Source: Ceratodon purpureus (lineage: Eukaryota > Streptophyta > Bryopsida > Pseudoditrichales > Ditrichaceae). Taken from it: a stretch of 64,000 nt of DNA. Positions 44,280-55,698 of this stretch are shown here, one piece after another (position 1 is the stretch's first letter; each line of letters opens with the position of its first letter). The notes under the pieces were generated by a model, which saw nothing but the letters and a program-made list of their open reading frames with translations, had not been told where the DNA came from and searched no databases. A program made the translations under genes and the position numbers. Location of the stretch: NCBI GenBank assembly GCA_014871385.1, contig CM026431.1, positions 13,979,594 through 14,043,593 of the forward strand. The letters run 5' to 3'.

Positions 44280-45529
44280 TATATTTTTTTCAAAAATATT
44301 AACTTGTCTTTAAGCAGTACATGAACATCATCTTCAGTATTTTTTAGCTATGTAAATATTATAAAAAAATGTGTATTATGACAAAAACACTTTTTGCTAT
44401 AATAACTAAACGTCATACAAGAAAATCAATGTTTTGAAGAAATCTTATTTGATTCAAAGATATTACAATATATGGTTTTTATTTTAACATGATGTTTTCT
44501 GTGCCCACAGTAATCCCATATAATCGTATAGATTATGACATACATTTTCATAACCAACATTCTAAACATGATTAGTAGATTTGTGGGACTTGAACCTATG
44601 TCAGTTTAAGATACAGTATTGACCTCCCTTATTTAATATTTAAAATTATTCCATGGGCTTCAGGAGCCAAGTTGAGTTTAATAATTAGAATGACCCAGAT
44701 ACTGGGATGATCACCTCCCCGAATACCGAACCCAAACCCCTCACCTGGATTCCCTTCACCACGGCAGTTTCCAATGTCCTCTTATCCATTGATAACCGCT
44801 CGATACTATGGTAATACTGCTCTTACAACCATGAAATACCCGCTTGATACTAAGGCACTCACGATTTGTTGAAACAGACAAGAATACTACATCGTAAATC
44901 TGTGTTAGTAGTCTTCTTATCATCATTATCATCCACAAGCCCCACTGCATCTACACCGGATCATGATTACAACGTGACGGTGCGCTTGTCCTAAAACAAC
45001 AAGCAAACCTGAGTACCAAACACCTTTCAGAGGATATCACACCAATATCACCTCAGTATCATACATGTATTACTCAAGTATCACCTGAGTATCACCTAAA
45101 TATAAATCGGACCTTGGACTCCTTGTGATCTCCAGTCCTTCCGTGTTTGGAGCTCTGACGCCGTTCCAGGCAAGTCCCAGAAAACCGACATGTTACCCAC
45201 AACCGACACCATCTATCCGCTACGTATATTTGGTTTTCAGGAATGTTGAGAAAGTACATATTGCCGATATTATGTCCGGTGGCGGACTTAGGCGCGGCTT
45301 CGGCACTGCAGTGCCTCCAGTACATCCGCATCCCAAACGAGACCTTTCGGTCAGTATTCTCTGCCACAGGCTCACCAGGGACGCACTTGGGTGGCAATTT
45401 GCTAGACAGGAACCTGGGAAGGCAAGCAGTGAGGGATGTGGTGAGGACTGTGGGTGGAAGGTGGGAGTTTTTGGTGGCCAAAGGTGTGAGTTTTGACATC
45501 CAGTGGTTGGATTTTGGATTTTGGGAGCT
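44280..45529. other. Upstream flank of the FTHFS gene
   Basis: AT-rich to about 45000, then closer to genic composition. It should contain the promoter and 5' leader of the gene starting at 45530. Open frames at 45092-45610 (minus) and 45125-45496 (plus) overlap the leader and have no recognisable features. Confidence 0.45.
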
Positions 45530-48500
45530 ATGGCCACGATCAGGAAGCTGGAGGTTGTGAGCCCCGTCCCGGCCGATATCGACGTCGCCAATTCCGTCAA
45601 GCCGCTGCACATTTCGGCTATTGCTGAGGAGCTCGGGTTGCAGGCCGAGGAGTACGATTGCTATGGCAAGTCTAAGGCTAAGGTGATTGATTGATTGATT
45701 GATTTATTCATTCCTTTTTGTTTTTTGTTTTTGGTGTTTTTCAGGTGGGGTTAGGAGGAATCGAGGTAGTAGATTCGATTTTGTAGATGAAGTGGTTGGT
45801 TTGGTTTGGGCATGTGATCGATATACAATGCGGGTGATCGTGAGTTTGTAGGGTCTTTGGTTGGTTGTTTTTGGCTCTTAGATTGTGAGTTGTCTGTGGG
45901 TATGTCGAGAGTTGGCATTTTGGGTGGTGTTGTGTGACTTTGTATGCCAGGGTTGATTGCAAAGGCTGCTGGCTTCTGATTTTTTTGTGATTTATTAGCG
46001 TGTTTTGGAGTAGGGCAATCGCAATTGAGCTGAGTAGTGTGGAGATTCTGGCATTTTGGTTTGTTCCTGGTGAATTCGAATCGGTTTCTTTGCCATTTGG
46101 TAGGATGTCACAGAGTTGGATATTTTTTCTGTTGCATGTGTTTATGGGGTGAATGTGGAAACTGGGAAATGGTTCAGCGTTGAGCTTGTAACGTGAAAGT
46201 TTTAATATGCAGATCATGTGCTTTGACGTTTCTCCAGCTTGAGAATCTTTGTGACGTCGTGGCTATGGTGTTAGAAAATGCTATGCATCTGATGAGTATC
46301 TAGTGTGCAATGCTGGCTAGTGGAGATGTCGATTCAAGTGGAACTGGTGGGATTATAATAGCTTATGAATGTGGAGTAACGATTGAGTTCAGTTTTGCTT
46401 TCGAAATGAAAGCTTCATCTTTCCATCGTAACGCAGTGCCGTGGTATAATGCAGGTTCTTCTCTCTACTTTGGACAGGCTACAAAGCGCAAAAGATGGTT
46501 ACTATGTAGTTGTTGGGGGGATTACGCCTACTCCTTTAGGAGAAGGAAAGTCTACCACAACTGTCGGACTATGCCAAGCTCTTGGTGCCTATCTCGGGAA
46601 GAAGGTATGTTGCAACTCGTTAATAGCACGATGGTTTCTCTTGATCCCTTAGATACACGTGAGTGAATGCTTCTTGTTCTCAGATGCTATTGATGTGAAT
46701 GTGTAAAGTAGGCTCTTGATCTGTCCACTTGAGGGCTGCTTGATCATTGCACTTGTGGCGTTTTCAGGTGGTGACCTGCATTAGGCAGCCTAGTCAAGGC
46801 CCTACATTTGGGATTAAAGGAGGTGCAGCAGGCGGGGGTTACAGTCAGGTCATTCCTATGGATGAGTTCAACCTTCACATGACAGGTAAATAGCCAAGGC
46901 GACTAGAATCCAATCAGAGGACCGCTCATTGTAATGTGATATAGTAATTGCATCGTGAGGATAGTAGACTGCCAAATAAATAGTTAATCAACGAGTCAAG
47001 TTGACAGTGGAAAAATTTCTACTCCTGTTGTCATTTGTAACAAACGTATTTCTTTCACTTTGCTCCAGTTTTCATGGTGGTTTAGCTGCAACTAAGAGTG
47101 ACTTTTATGCAACAGGTGACATCCATGCCATCACCGCTGCCAACAACTTGTTGGCCGCAGCCATTGATGCTCGTATGTTCCATGAGGCTACGCAGTCAGA
47201 CAAGGCTCTCCTGAACAGATTGTGTCCTGCTGACAAGGACAAGAAGCGTACGTTCGCCAAGGTTATGTTCAAGCGTTTGAAGAAGCTTGGAATTGACAAG
47301 ACGAACCCTGACGAACTGACACCAGAGGAAGTGAAGAAGTTTGTGCGCTTGGATCTCGACCCAGCTCTGATCACATGGAAACGAGTCCTCGACGTCAATG
47401 ACCGCTTCCTTAGAAAGATCACCGTTGGGCAAGGTCCAGATGAGAAGGGCATGACAAGGGAAACAGGTTTTGACATCGCTGTTGGGAGTGAGATCATGGC
47501 TGTCCTGGCTCTCACTACCTCTATGGCTGACATGAGAGAAAGGTTGGGTAACATGGTGGTTGGAACCAGCCGCGGGGGAGACCCTGTCACCGCTGATGAC
47601 TTGGGTATTGGAGGAGCGCTCACTGTTCTCATGAAGGACGCAATCCATCCCACTTTGATGCAAACCCTGGAAGGAACTCCTGTGTTAGTGCACGCAGGGC
47701 CGTTCGCCAACATTGCCCACGGAAACTCCTCAGTTGTGGCAGACCAGATTGCGCTTAAGCTGGTTGGCCCTGAGGGTTTTGTCGTCACAGAGGCTGGTTT
47801 CGGATCTGACATTGGTGTTGAGAAGTTTTTCAACATCAAGTGCCGATACAGTGGGCTGACCCCTCAATGTGCGGTGATCGTAGCTACCGTTAGAGCGTTG
47901 AAGATGCATGGTGGGGGTCCTGCTGTCGTTGCCGGGAAGCCTCTGGACCATATATACAAGAATGAGAATGTTGAGCTTGTGAGGCAGGGCTGCTGTAACC
48001 TTGTGAAGCACATCGAGAATACGAAGTCGTATGGTGTGAATGTGGTGGTTGCTGTCAATGCCTTTTCTACTGATACTGAGGATGAGCTTCAGGCAGTGAG
48101 GGAGGCTGCCATTGCAGCTGGTGCATCAGACGCTGTGATCTGCACCCATTTTGCACACGGAGGGGCTGGAGCGGTACAGAACTAGTCTTAAGCCTATTGC
48201 ATCTACTCTGCAAAAGGTCCCAATATTTAGCTTTTCTTTTCCTTTCTTCACCCAGCTCTGGAATAAGTCAATAACTGGATTCATTCGAACTTCTTGTGTT
48301 CAGGTTGAACTTGGTAAGGCAGTCCAGAAGGCTTGTGAGCAGCACAGTGGAGAATTCAAGTTTTTGTACCCACTCGACATCAGCATCAAGGAGAAGATTG
48401 AAGCGATTGCAAAATCTTATGGTGCAGCTGGAGTTGAATACTCGCCCGAGGTAAGGCTCTTTCAAGCAAGGTATCTCAGTTTTTCATAGGTCCTCTAAAT

Positions 48501-48967
48501 GACAATCTACGACTCTTGGATACCTTTCAGAACCTCACACCCCATCCTGACAATGCTTGTCATCATAAAATACTCCATCCTTGACCTCATCTGTCTAAAA
48601 TATTTTATTTAGACACTCTTCTCTCTCTTGGTCCCGAGTTTCTCGAATCTCATGCTTGATAATTAAAAGACGCACCTCGTTTCAATGGCAGGCGGAGAAG
48701 CAGATCGAAACTTACACAAGACAAGGGTTCACAAACTTGCCCATCTGCGTTGCCAAGACACAGTACTCATTCTCAGACAACGCAGCTGCGAAGGGTGTAC
48801 CCACCGGCTTCACTCTGCCCATCAGAGACGTCAGAGCCAGCGTAGGAGCAGGGTTCATCTACCCCTTGATCGGCACCATGAGCACAATGCCAGGGCTCCC
48901 AACCCGGCCCTGCTTCTTCGATATCGATATGGACCTCGAGACAGGCATGGTTCTGGGGCTCTCATAA
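45530..48967 (+). CDS. Formate-tetrahydrofolate ligase (10-formyl-THF synthetase)
   Basis: Catalyses ATP-dependent formation of 10-formyl-tetrahydrofolate from formate and THF in one-carbon metabolism, mainly cytosolic in plants. Six exons with GT-AG introns: 45530-45682, 46455-46604, 46768-46885, 47116-48173, 48304-48450 and 48692-48967. The phases join cleanly into 633 aa, the usual plant length. The phosphate-binding loop [16 protein letters not shown] is at about residues 72-87. Conserved [29 protein letters not shown]-like (here [14 protein letters not shown]), [14 protein letters not shown] and the C-terminal [15 protein letters not shown] follow in order. The start gives [14 protein letters not shown], typical of plant homologues; no transit peptide is evident. 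There are no interruptions; it appears to be a normal host gene. Confidence 0.96.
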
Positions 48968-50392
48968 ACGCCGCTCCTCGGAAGATTTTGAGAGAAGTAG
49001 ATTTCAAAGTTGCCATGCACCGTTGTGTCAAGGCAAAGGGTGCATGCTGAGCATAGAGATTCCACCTCGCTGGAGATCTGTTTCAGCGAGATCACGAACA
49101 TATTCACACAATACAGTATTTGTTCCATTTGTAACTGGAAACGGAAGAATTGTGGCTCATGGGGACACAAACACATGATGTGTTTTGAGTTGTTGAATCA
49201 AGTTTCCTAATTCTAGTCTTTCCCAAGTTCACAGCGAACAAATTACTTGGAGTTGAAGTTGATCTTAGGCTCATTAGAATCCTCAACAAAATGAACTATC
49301 AGATTGAGTGGTCATGTGTTTCGTTTTATGAAGAAATGCACAAGATATTGATAGTAGAAAACAGGTGTTTGTATGATTGATGTGTATGACTTTGAAGATG
49401 AGTTGGTATTGGATGCAACTTTGAGAGGTGTTCCTGGGCACTTTTATTGCAAAGTTGTGGTTTAAGTCATGGGTTGAATGCAAGATTGCATAGCTTTACA
49501 CATGTCATTGTTCATTGGCTGTCGCGGTTCACCTATACTTTATTTATTATGAACTAATGTACATTTGTCAATTTGATTACGATGAACTGTAGTGTATGTT
49601 TGAGATAGAAGACCCCCTATATTATTTTAACATATAATTGATAAATGTTCTTCTATTACCTACATAGAAGATAAGGTTTGAATAATTTTCAAAGGTGGTT
49701 ATAATATGGAGACAAAATTCCAACAACGTATTGTATATTTCATATTAAAAATATGATATTAGCAATAAGGTTTTGCTATAAAAGAAAAAAATGAACATTT
49801 TAAAGATGTTAAATCATATGTGATAGTCTTTTGAAGTTGTATTAAATATTTTATACAATCTAAAATCAAACCAATTTTGCAATTCATATTCAAATATTTT
49901 TTCACTACTATTTGTGTATATTTAATTTATTATTGAATTTAACAAATTTTAATCATGCAACATCTTTATAAGTTGTATTTGAATTTTTCATATAATTTTT
50001 GGTGAACATAGATTATAAATTCAAAAAGAACATAATCTTTACTTAAGATATTTTATAAATATTTTTCAAATTATATGTAATTCATTTAGTTAACCTATTT
50101 TTCTTCATATTTACAAAAAATAACTTATTGTTTTTTTTTTTTTCTAAATACAAAACATATATTTTGAAGATAGTTTATATTTTTTCATTTGAATTTAAGA
50201 GTTCTTTGAACAATATTTTCATCAAAAATTCGATTTTTGTTGAAACTGTATATAATGATTTGGTTTATGTCTATCTTTATTTATAAATGATTTATATTTA
50301 TACAATGCTTTTGTAAATTTGTTTGATTTTAGATTTTCAAATGAATCTTGTAGGTATATGATAAGAATTTCAAAACAATATATAGTGTTAAT

Positions 50393-50842
50393 TTATGAAG
50401 ACTTCAAATATAATTTGGATTTCTTTTCTTTAATTACCGTTTTAGGTTCTTCTTTACCTATCTTTGATTTAAGTTGCTCTGCTTGCTCATGTAAAAACTC
50501 ACTTATATCCTCTTGTGGGTAGTCTAATTTTTCTACTTGTAAGAAATCATTAATATCTTCTTGTAAATAATCAACTTCTTTTTTGTAAAATTTATCTCTC
50601 AATTTTTCTTTATATAATTTATTTGCTTCTTCTTTTTGAAAGTTGTTTACATCTTCTTGTACATTATTTACATCTCCAAGCAATTGATTCATTTTTTTCT
50701 TCTGCAACATTTCTATCTTCTTTCTTTGTAGTATATTGATTTCTTCGTTCATTTCATTCATCTTTAAGAGAGACTCGAGAGAAACTTCGGTCTCCGGAGG
50801 ACACCGCCGTGAATTAAGTGTCTTATTCATCTTTAATGTCAC
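50393..50842 (-). CDS. Possible Lys/Glu-rich coiled-coil protein (149 aa), unrecognised
   Basis: A 149-codon frame in sequence so AT-rich that a frame of this length is unexpected. The product is highly charged, helix-prone and contains three diverged repeats with the core QEDxNxF / QEDISEF (VQEDVNNFQKEE, LQEDINDFLQVE, PQEDISEFLHEQ). The N-terminal 20 codons are less AT-rich than the rest. No known domain. It could be a small real gene, a fragment of a repeat protein, or chance from A-rich DNA. Confidence 0.3.
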   Translation of the reverse strand: MTLKMNKTLNSRRCPPETEVSLESLLKMNEMNEEINILQRKKIEMLQKKKMNQLLGDVNNVQEDVNNFQKEEANKLYKEKLRDKFYKKEVDYLQEDINDFLQVEKLDYPQEDISEFLHEQAEQLKSKIGKEEPKTVIKEKKSKLYLKSS

Positions 50843-50949
50843 ACTTGATGCTTGAGAAGTGTGTTGTCTTTAAATTTTATATTATAACTATAATTGGTCT
50901 TCTCTAAAAAGAATATGAAAGAAAGGAATAAATCATTTACCCTTCTTTG

Positions 50950-50985
50950 AATCAATATATATATGTATATATATATATATATAAA
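50950..50985. repeat. TA-rich simple repeat
   Basis: An alternating TA/GTA microsatellite within the AT-rich spacer, of no further apparent meaning. Confidence 0.7.
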
Positions 50986-53259
50986 ATTTAATTTCTAATG
51001 AATGAAATCATTCAAAATTATACAAATTCTATCAAATAATCAAGATTTTTTTTTAAATATAGGAAATTCCTCATAATGAAAATTCCAAACAATGATACAA
51101 ATGAAATCATTTACAATGTAATTTAAGAGTTTTTGCTATAGCCTATGATAATAATAATTTGCTATGATGGATAATATAAGGTATCTTTTTCATACTTATG
51201 AAACTATTGTAAAAATAAAAGTGTTTAAAAATACTCGACTCTTGGTTTATGTCCTATAGAGATATATAATGGTAGGTAAATTAGAAGGAATACAAAGCCT
51301 TTAGATAGTTGCAATATTGAAGATTAAAAATGGATTGTTGTGCAACATGTATTCAAAATCATTGTTTTGCCATATTGGATGATTGTATGCCACTTTTAAG
51401 AGTTATAGCCAATAATGTACAAGCCATAAATTTAAGTTGACATAGTAGTGAGATGTGTCAATTATAATTTATAATCAAATGAGTCTACATTTTCTCCAAT
51501 ATGACCTATTTCATTAACTTGGCAAGTTGGCTCTCTATTTCCAACATACAGAAAGAAGATTTGGCCTTCAAAAGTCATTTTATTTTTATTTTTATAATGA
51601 TACAATAACAAACATTTAAATCACATTCGTATCTTTGTTATTCTTTCATACTTGAAAATCTAAAAAAACCTCTATTTATAATCAAATTCTTAAATTATAA
51701 TTCAATTCAAATTTAAATATCTAACTTGTACATCTTTACAAAAGCAGCCTCCAAAGTCCGACTTCCTGAGAATGTTCAAGTTTGTCTTTGAAGATTGCCA
51801 TATCATTGTTACTAATGGTTTCATTGGCAACAATATTGGAGCCTTATATGGACAAAAGAGTAGATGTGATCATTGATGTATGCTTTGTAAATCTAAGCAT
51901 CTTGATATTAACAAAGGCAAGAGATGCGTGTTGAGCTAAGCTCGCAACATCATATTGCTCAAGGTTAAGGTTTAGAGGCTACTCTATGAACCCCATATCA
52001 TACTTTTGCACCAAATTTGAAGGCGTAGGGAGAGAAATTGTTGTTTTAGCTGCCTTATTGCCAACTAGACAACTCTTTTCTTCTCAAGTCGACCTCACAT
52101 TTTCACCTTGCACATAGATAAGAAGGTTCTATGTAAAGAAGCAATATCGGAATTTTGAGGCAAGGATGTGCGTTCTTCATCAGCTGTTGTAGGCGCTTCT
52201 TTGCTTCTTTGATTGCATATCAAACCACTTTTGTCAAGATTGAAGAGAGCTTCTTAACATCTTTTTTACATCATTATGCAACAAAGGCCTCTTACTTTTA
52301 ATTTTGTCTAATGTCTTTGTGTTGGATCTTTAGCTATACGCTCCAAAGACACTCTTTTGAGGTAATCTCAAAGCTTTTATTGTGGTCCATTAATGACCCA
52401 GTTTTAATTTAGAGAGTCTGAGGTTTATCCGATACTTTTAGCAATCAGAGAAGATTTATAATGGAGTTAGAGACAATGTTCATGTCTAGTCCTACACATC
52501 GGCTCTTGTATTTCTTATTGTCATGCTCACTGCTACTAACTGTTATTATCACCTCCAAGCCTCCCCCAATCAAAACTATGTTAAATTCTCTGCAAAGGAA
52601 ATTCATGCATTTCTTCTCATAATTTTGCGCTAGAACCTTAATGCGCTAACCTCTATTAGAAGCGACATTGTCATGCATAACCAACATCAACCAAGCAAAG
52701 ACTATCCATGAATTGAAGGTACAAAACTTTGCGAGCTTTGAACATGTATGTTTTAACAAAATATTGGTTGCGTTGTTGGAGGTCAAGTAGGTGCTACAAA
52801 TGCAAACAATCGCCTCTCTAGATAAGCTATATTTGCAATTAGAAGATCAAAATTGTGCTCCGTCCATGAAGTGACCTTTCTGCATTTGGACCAATAAAGC
52901 TACAACCTTGTGGCCCTATGATCTTGATAACACATTTGTGCCCACAACAATCCTTCTTTGATGACTTGCTCCTCTTTGGATATTTGATTCAGCGATGAAG
53001 TCAGTACTTTCATTTGCATGTAGATAGTTCTTTATGACTTTTCTACATTGTCAATATTATTCATGTATACAATACATGAATGTAATTTGAATTAGTTCAA
53101 TTGATATTAATGCATCATGTATTTAAGATCCCACATTCATATATTTGCTTATTGTTAGCAATGATCCATCTCACTTCCAATAGGTTGTGATTGAATGTAC
53201 ATATATATGAGTTTAAAATTTGATAAAAGATAAGATTTTCTACAAGCTTCTCCATTGTT

Positions 53260-53295
53260 GACGCCTACGATGACGCCAACGATGACGCCAACAAT
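53260..53295 (+). repeat. Three copies of a 12-bp repeat
   Basis: GACGCCTACGAT, GACGCCAACGAT and GACGCCAACAAT follow one another exactly. The 12-bp period is a multiple of three, reading Asp-Ala-Asn/Tyr-Asp in one frame, so it may be a scrap of coding repeat. Confidence 0.8.
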
Positions 53296-54086
53296 ATATT
53301 TGGAGTAAAGGGCCTAGACATAGTGGCCATCGGGGTCCTGCCAATGTTGGAATTGGTATTGGTAACTCTAAATTTTAGTTTCTTGGATTGTACTCTAGAG
53401 TGATCAATTTTGGACCATAAAAATTGACTTTTATTATATTAAAACTGATTCTTTAAAGATTTATTATATTAAAGATAAATGGAGGGGAAATGTATAAGAG
53501 AAAAGGTAGGAAGAAGGAGGGAAAAATATCTAATGTACTTTTAATACATACAAACAGCAACCAAGATGACACTTGGTAAACACTAGCAATACAAATGGAA
53601 TAGACACAATACTTTGTTCAAACTCAGTTGTATTACTTGAAACAAGATCAACATCCTTACAGTCCTATACAAGGACTTACTTATATGCTTTATTAGACTA
53701 CAAAGATACTTCTTGCTCTTCTCTCAAGCTACATAGTACTAACAAAGATGATCAGAACCATGCCAATATTGTTTCTCTCTAATACGGGTCCCTTTGTCAC
53801 AAGGGAGGAGGCATTGACGCTTTGTATCATGATGAGAAACACTAGCTGACGGTGAATTTGAACATGCAAGTGATGTGGAATGATCATTGCTTGGTACCTT
53901 ACAATGTACTTGCAAAGTAACTAGCTAGAGGTAACTTTATTTTTTACAAAAACGGGGAAGGCATGGAAGAGAAGGTGGGATGAAGGAGGGGATGTCAGAG
54001 AAGGCCTTCCCTTTACGCCCCGTGTCTAGTCAGGGCCTTCCTTTCCATGAGCCGCAGAGCTTGTTGTGGAAAATAAAGGGACATCG

Positions 54087-54852
54087 CACTATAAGAAAGT
54101 CTGTGTCAAATTGACACAACTGTGACAACGAAATGTCCAATATGATTACTTGAACATTGTACTCTGTAGTCTTGTCGAACCGATCTTATTTTTTAATCCA
54201 TGTCATCTTTTTATCAACTTTATAGTGAACTGAGAGCGTGGACCTTGTATATGTGCTAGACTTTATCAGCACAACTTTTGCTCATTGTTTTTTGTTTTTT
54301 GTTTTGTTTTGCTTTCAGTTTTTCCTATAAATCCTTTAGTCTTGGTTATTATTGTTTCCATTGAGACTTGAAGTGAGGACTTCATGTCTGCTAAGGAAAT
54401 CGCCTTGGAAGCATTACCAGCCACAACATTACTGTATTCTTTTAAGTGTTTTCGAGAGCAAATTTCAAGAGCCGTCAGGAGGAGTTTATGACAGCAACAG
54501 CAACCGCAGACGCAGCCGCTTCTGCCCCTGATTAGACCAACAACACTGTGTGGTCGGGAACCAAGTTCCTGGAGCGTTCGTTGAGCGGCCGGGAGGTCTC
54601 CGATTCGGATTCTAAGGCCAATGTTCTCAAGCCGCAGCTTCAGCACCGGGAGTGATTCCCCTCCTTCCCTTCCCCTCTTTTCTTAGTTTTAATTTTATAG
54701 TTTTGAGCAAGAGTAACTATGTCCCAATTGACTATGTTAAACTGACAATAATTTGTCAATAGGGTGACCAAATCAAGGTCTCCTAATTGACATGGCAGTT
54801 AACAAAATTATGTCAGATCATAGTCAATTCAATCACAAAAGTTCTTGTAGTG
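54087..54852. mobile_element. Non-autonomous CACTA (En/Spm) element
   Basis: The left end is CACTATAAGAAAGTCTGTG and the right end is the reverse complement of CACTACAAGAACTTTTGTG. CACTA tips with AAGAA following are the signature of this superfamily. Subterminal GTCAATT/AATTGAC motifs recur near both ends, as expected for transposase-binding repeats. The 3-bp flanks are TCG and TGG, so the expected 3-bp duplication is matched at two of three positions. At 766 bp it has no transposase, but the middle holds a GC-rich gene-like segment (54488-54655). Confidence 0.75.
54488..54655 (+). pseudogene. Gene-like insert inside the CACTA element (captured exon?)
   Basis: A 56-codon reading on the plus strand starts MTATATADAAASAPD, has one in-frame TAG, then reads TNNTVWSGTKFLERSLSGRE and on to a TGA at 54653-54655. 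The Ala/Thr-rich start resembles many plant N termini. The segment is clearly more GC-rich than the rest of the element. I do not recognise the gene. A captured host gene piece is the simplest explanation, as in Pack-type CACTA elements; the minus-strand frame 54266-54646 is the alternative reading. Confidence 0.4.
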
Positions 54853-54959
54853 TGGGTCGGGTTGACAACGGGCCCTTTATATCACTCCTGAGTCCCGCCA
54901 TCCTTCCGCCATTGACGTGCAAGGGTGGAGAAGCTCTACGTGACATACTATAGAAACAG

Positions 54960-55698
54960 AGGGGAAGCATGATAAAGTGTACAACAAAGTGACTGATGTG
55001 ACCAAATGGAAGTGATTATGAAGTGTGCCGTTTTTCAAAGCTCAAATATGATTTTGAGCATTTTGGTGTAGTTTTCGAGCATTTTAGTCACGTTTTTGGA
55101 TGTCACAATGTATCTTATATACATCTTTAGGAAGAAAAGATCTTCAATTGAAACTTAATTTGACCACTAGTTCTAAATCATGAAAATGAACTTTTTCAGT
55201 GTCTTAATTTCTTCATTTGGGGCCCTCTATTGACTTTAGAGGATGTTTTTTCCAATTTAGAAAACAATGTTCGGTGAAAAAATACTCACAAAAAGTACTG
55301 TGGAAGTGACCCTCCTAAATAACATCTTTGCGGTACTTTTGGAACCCTAAACCAATTGATGAGTATATGAATTGACTATTTTAGAATACTTCTTAAACAT
55401 ATAGAGGGCCCCACATCATCAAAAGTGATTTTTAGATAGTTTTTTATTCTTCTATAGCCACTTTTTCAAATTATTGCATTCACTTTGCTTGGGTTTGAAG
55501 CCCTCAAACAATAACTTTAAAGTGTCCACTTTGCATGAAACTTTTCCAAGTTGTACAAAAACAAGTTGAAAATCTATATTAGCAAAAAAATTTGACTTCA
55601 ATTACATCTTTCCATCACTTTCGTGCACTTTTTGCAAAAGGGCTGAAATTGACAAATAGATAAGCACTTTTCCTGTACACTTTATCATGCTTCCCCCC
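54960..55698. mobile_element. TIR element family 2, copy 2 (non-autonomous)
   Basis: Both ends carry GGGGAAGCATGATAAAGTG as a perfect inverted repeat of 22 bp in all. The interior matches copy 1 (18851-19589), with shared blocks such as GATTTTGAGCATTTTGGTG and AACAATGTTCGGTGAAAAA. Flanking AACAG and AACAT may be a decayed 5-bp duplication. Non-coding; superfamily not determined. Confidence 0.8.

Larger units (their letters stand above)
48968..54086. other. Long AT-rich, gene-poor stretch
   Basis: Over 5 kb with very high AT content to about 51700. It holds one possible ORF (50393-50842), a TA-rich simple repeat near 50950-50985 and a small 12-bp repeat at 53260-53295. The part from about 51700 to 53300 has a slightly richer, patchy composition with short coding-like snippets on the minus strand (for example near 52850-52910), perhaps a very old decayed element, but I cannot name it. 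Confidence 0.4.

Noticed and set aside
44585-44640. tRNA-like T-arm on the minus strand (AGGTTCAAGTCCCA)
   Set aside because: Upstream sequence does not fold into a convincing acceptor, D-arm and anticodon arm, so it is not called a tRNA gene.
46310-46666. 118-aa ORF overlapping FTHFS exon 2
   Set aside because: It is a different frame of intron and exon 2; the FTHFS reading joins in phase with flanking exons.
51700-53300. Possible old coding element in the AT-rich spacer
   Set aside because: Only isolated coding-like snippets could be read, with no motif that names a family, so no element is called.
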